From the NCBI RefSeq assembly GCF_900162685.1, contig NZ_LT727828.1, positions 1,049,678 through 1,113,677 of the forward strand: a DNA stretch of 64,000 bases, written 5' to 3'. Within the stretch, counting starts at the first letter, position 1, and every line of letters begins with the position of its first letter. This stretch comes from Terribacillus halophilus. Its GTDB lineage: Bacteria; Bacillota; Bacilli; Bacillales; Amphibacillaceae. Under the pieces are notes generated by a model. That model was not told the origin of the DNA. It saw nothing but the letters and a program-made list of their open reading frames with translations, and searched no databases. Below, piece after piece: positions 63,653 through 64,000 of the stretch. The position numbers and the translations under genes were made by a program.

Positions 63653-64000
63653 ATGAGACTAGTTGCGACAAAATCAGTAAAACCCGGCAGTAAACTTGCG
63701 CAGCCTGTATACAACGACAAAGGCAGCATTCTGGTCCAAAGAGACGTTGAACTGACAAAAAAGATTATCAATCGTTTGAAGGCACTGCGATATACCTATG
63801 TTTATATACGGGATGACCGGCTTCAGGACGTTGAGCTTGAATTCTCCACTTCCAGCGAAGAACGGCTTAAAGCGATGCAGGTTATTCATAAATCCTTCCA
63901 GGAAATCAAACAGAGTGACAATGGGAAATATTTGACGGAAAAGATGACAGATAAGATTACAACATCGATTCAAGAGATGGTGAGTAATCTGCGGCCGAAA
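63653..64000 (+). CDS. Possible HD-GYP-type protein, N-terminal part (cut by window edge)
   Basis: The ATG at 63653 follows TTAGGAG; the frame is open to the window end (116 residues). The visible part, KSVKPGSKLAQPVYNDKGSI and DVELTKKIINRLKALRYTYVYI, is the segment commonly found before HD-GYP c-di-GMP phosphodiesterase domains. The catalytic domain itself is outside the window, so the assignment rests on the N-terminus only. Confidence 0.65.
   Translation, partial: MRLVATKSVKPGSKLAQPVYNDKGSILVQRDVELTKKIINRLKALRYTYVYIRDDRLQDVELEFSTSSEERLKAMQVIHKSFQEIKQSDNGKYLTEKMTDKITTSIQEMVSNLRPK

Overview
The window comes from a spore-forming Gram-positive bacterium of the family Bacillaceae. Evidence: spore genes (an alpha/beta-type SASP-like gene, tlp, CotF-type coat genes), the B. 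subtilis-like gene orders secG-est-rnr-smpB-ssrA, yusI-gcvH-yusF-yusE-yusD-metNPQ-sufCDSUB and yunE-yunD-yunC, an aa3-type quinol oxidase operon, and AAGGAGG-type ribosome binding sites with many TTG starts. Moderate GC and the gene mix would suit a halotolerant genus such as Terribacillus; that genus guess is inference only.

Layout. 1-2.0 kb: fructose PTS operon (fruR-fruK-fruA, minus strand) with a CcpA cre inside its promoter. 2.2-7.6 kb: secG, carboxylesterase, RNase R, SmpB and tmRNA. 7.7-14.7 kb: methionine aminopeptidase, a dispersed repeat, a 53-aa protein, a UDP-GlcNAc 2-epimerase/glycosyltransferase pair, murB and a cation antiporter. 14.8-20.2 kb: PerR-box catalase, an unannotated 24-aa membrane peptide gene, bacilliredoxin, ypgR-like, DedA and UppP. 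20.2-21.8 kb: small spore genes. 22.6-26.4 kb: Fur-box siderophore ABC operon. 26.4-32.8 kb: nitric oxide synthase, a chemoreceptor-like protein, a second repeat copy, a Na+/solute symporter, an MFS pump and an acetyltransferase. 33.1-37.1 kb: qoxABCD. 37.2-43 kb: acyl-CoA dehydrogenase, FabH, small membrane proteins, an aeRF1-like protein, a third repeat and a secreted pectate lyase. 43-47.8 kb: Zur-box zinc operon, a MarR/ABC-2 pair and coat proteins. 47.8-58.1 kb: yus genes, a SAM riboswitch with metNPQ, and sufCDSUB. 58.2-64 kb: a yoaS/yozG/yoaT-like group, an SDR, yunE-yunD-yunC and the start of a gene resembling HD-GYP proteins.

The genes form several coherent stress and metal circuits, each with a readable operator: peroxide (PerR/katA plus bacilliredoxin), iron (Fur/siderophore uptake), zinc (Zur/znuCB), sulfur amino acids (S-box/metNPQ) and Fe-S assembly (suf).

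The most unusual signal is a family of intergenic elements with shared terminal inverted repeats of the type AGAGACTGGGACAAAAC. All three copies lie a few bases from the stop codons of convergent gene pairs. Two of them (8468-8890 and 28733-29173, opposite orientations) share a long nested stem-loop with a compensatory base change. No rRNA, tRNA, IS element, prophage or CRISPR array was seen.
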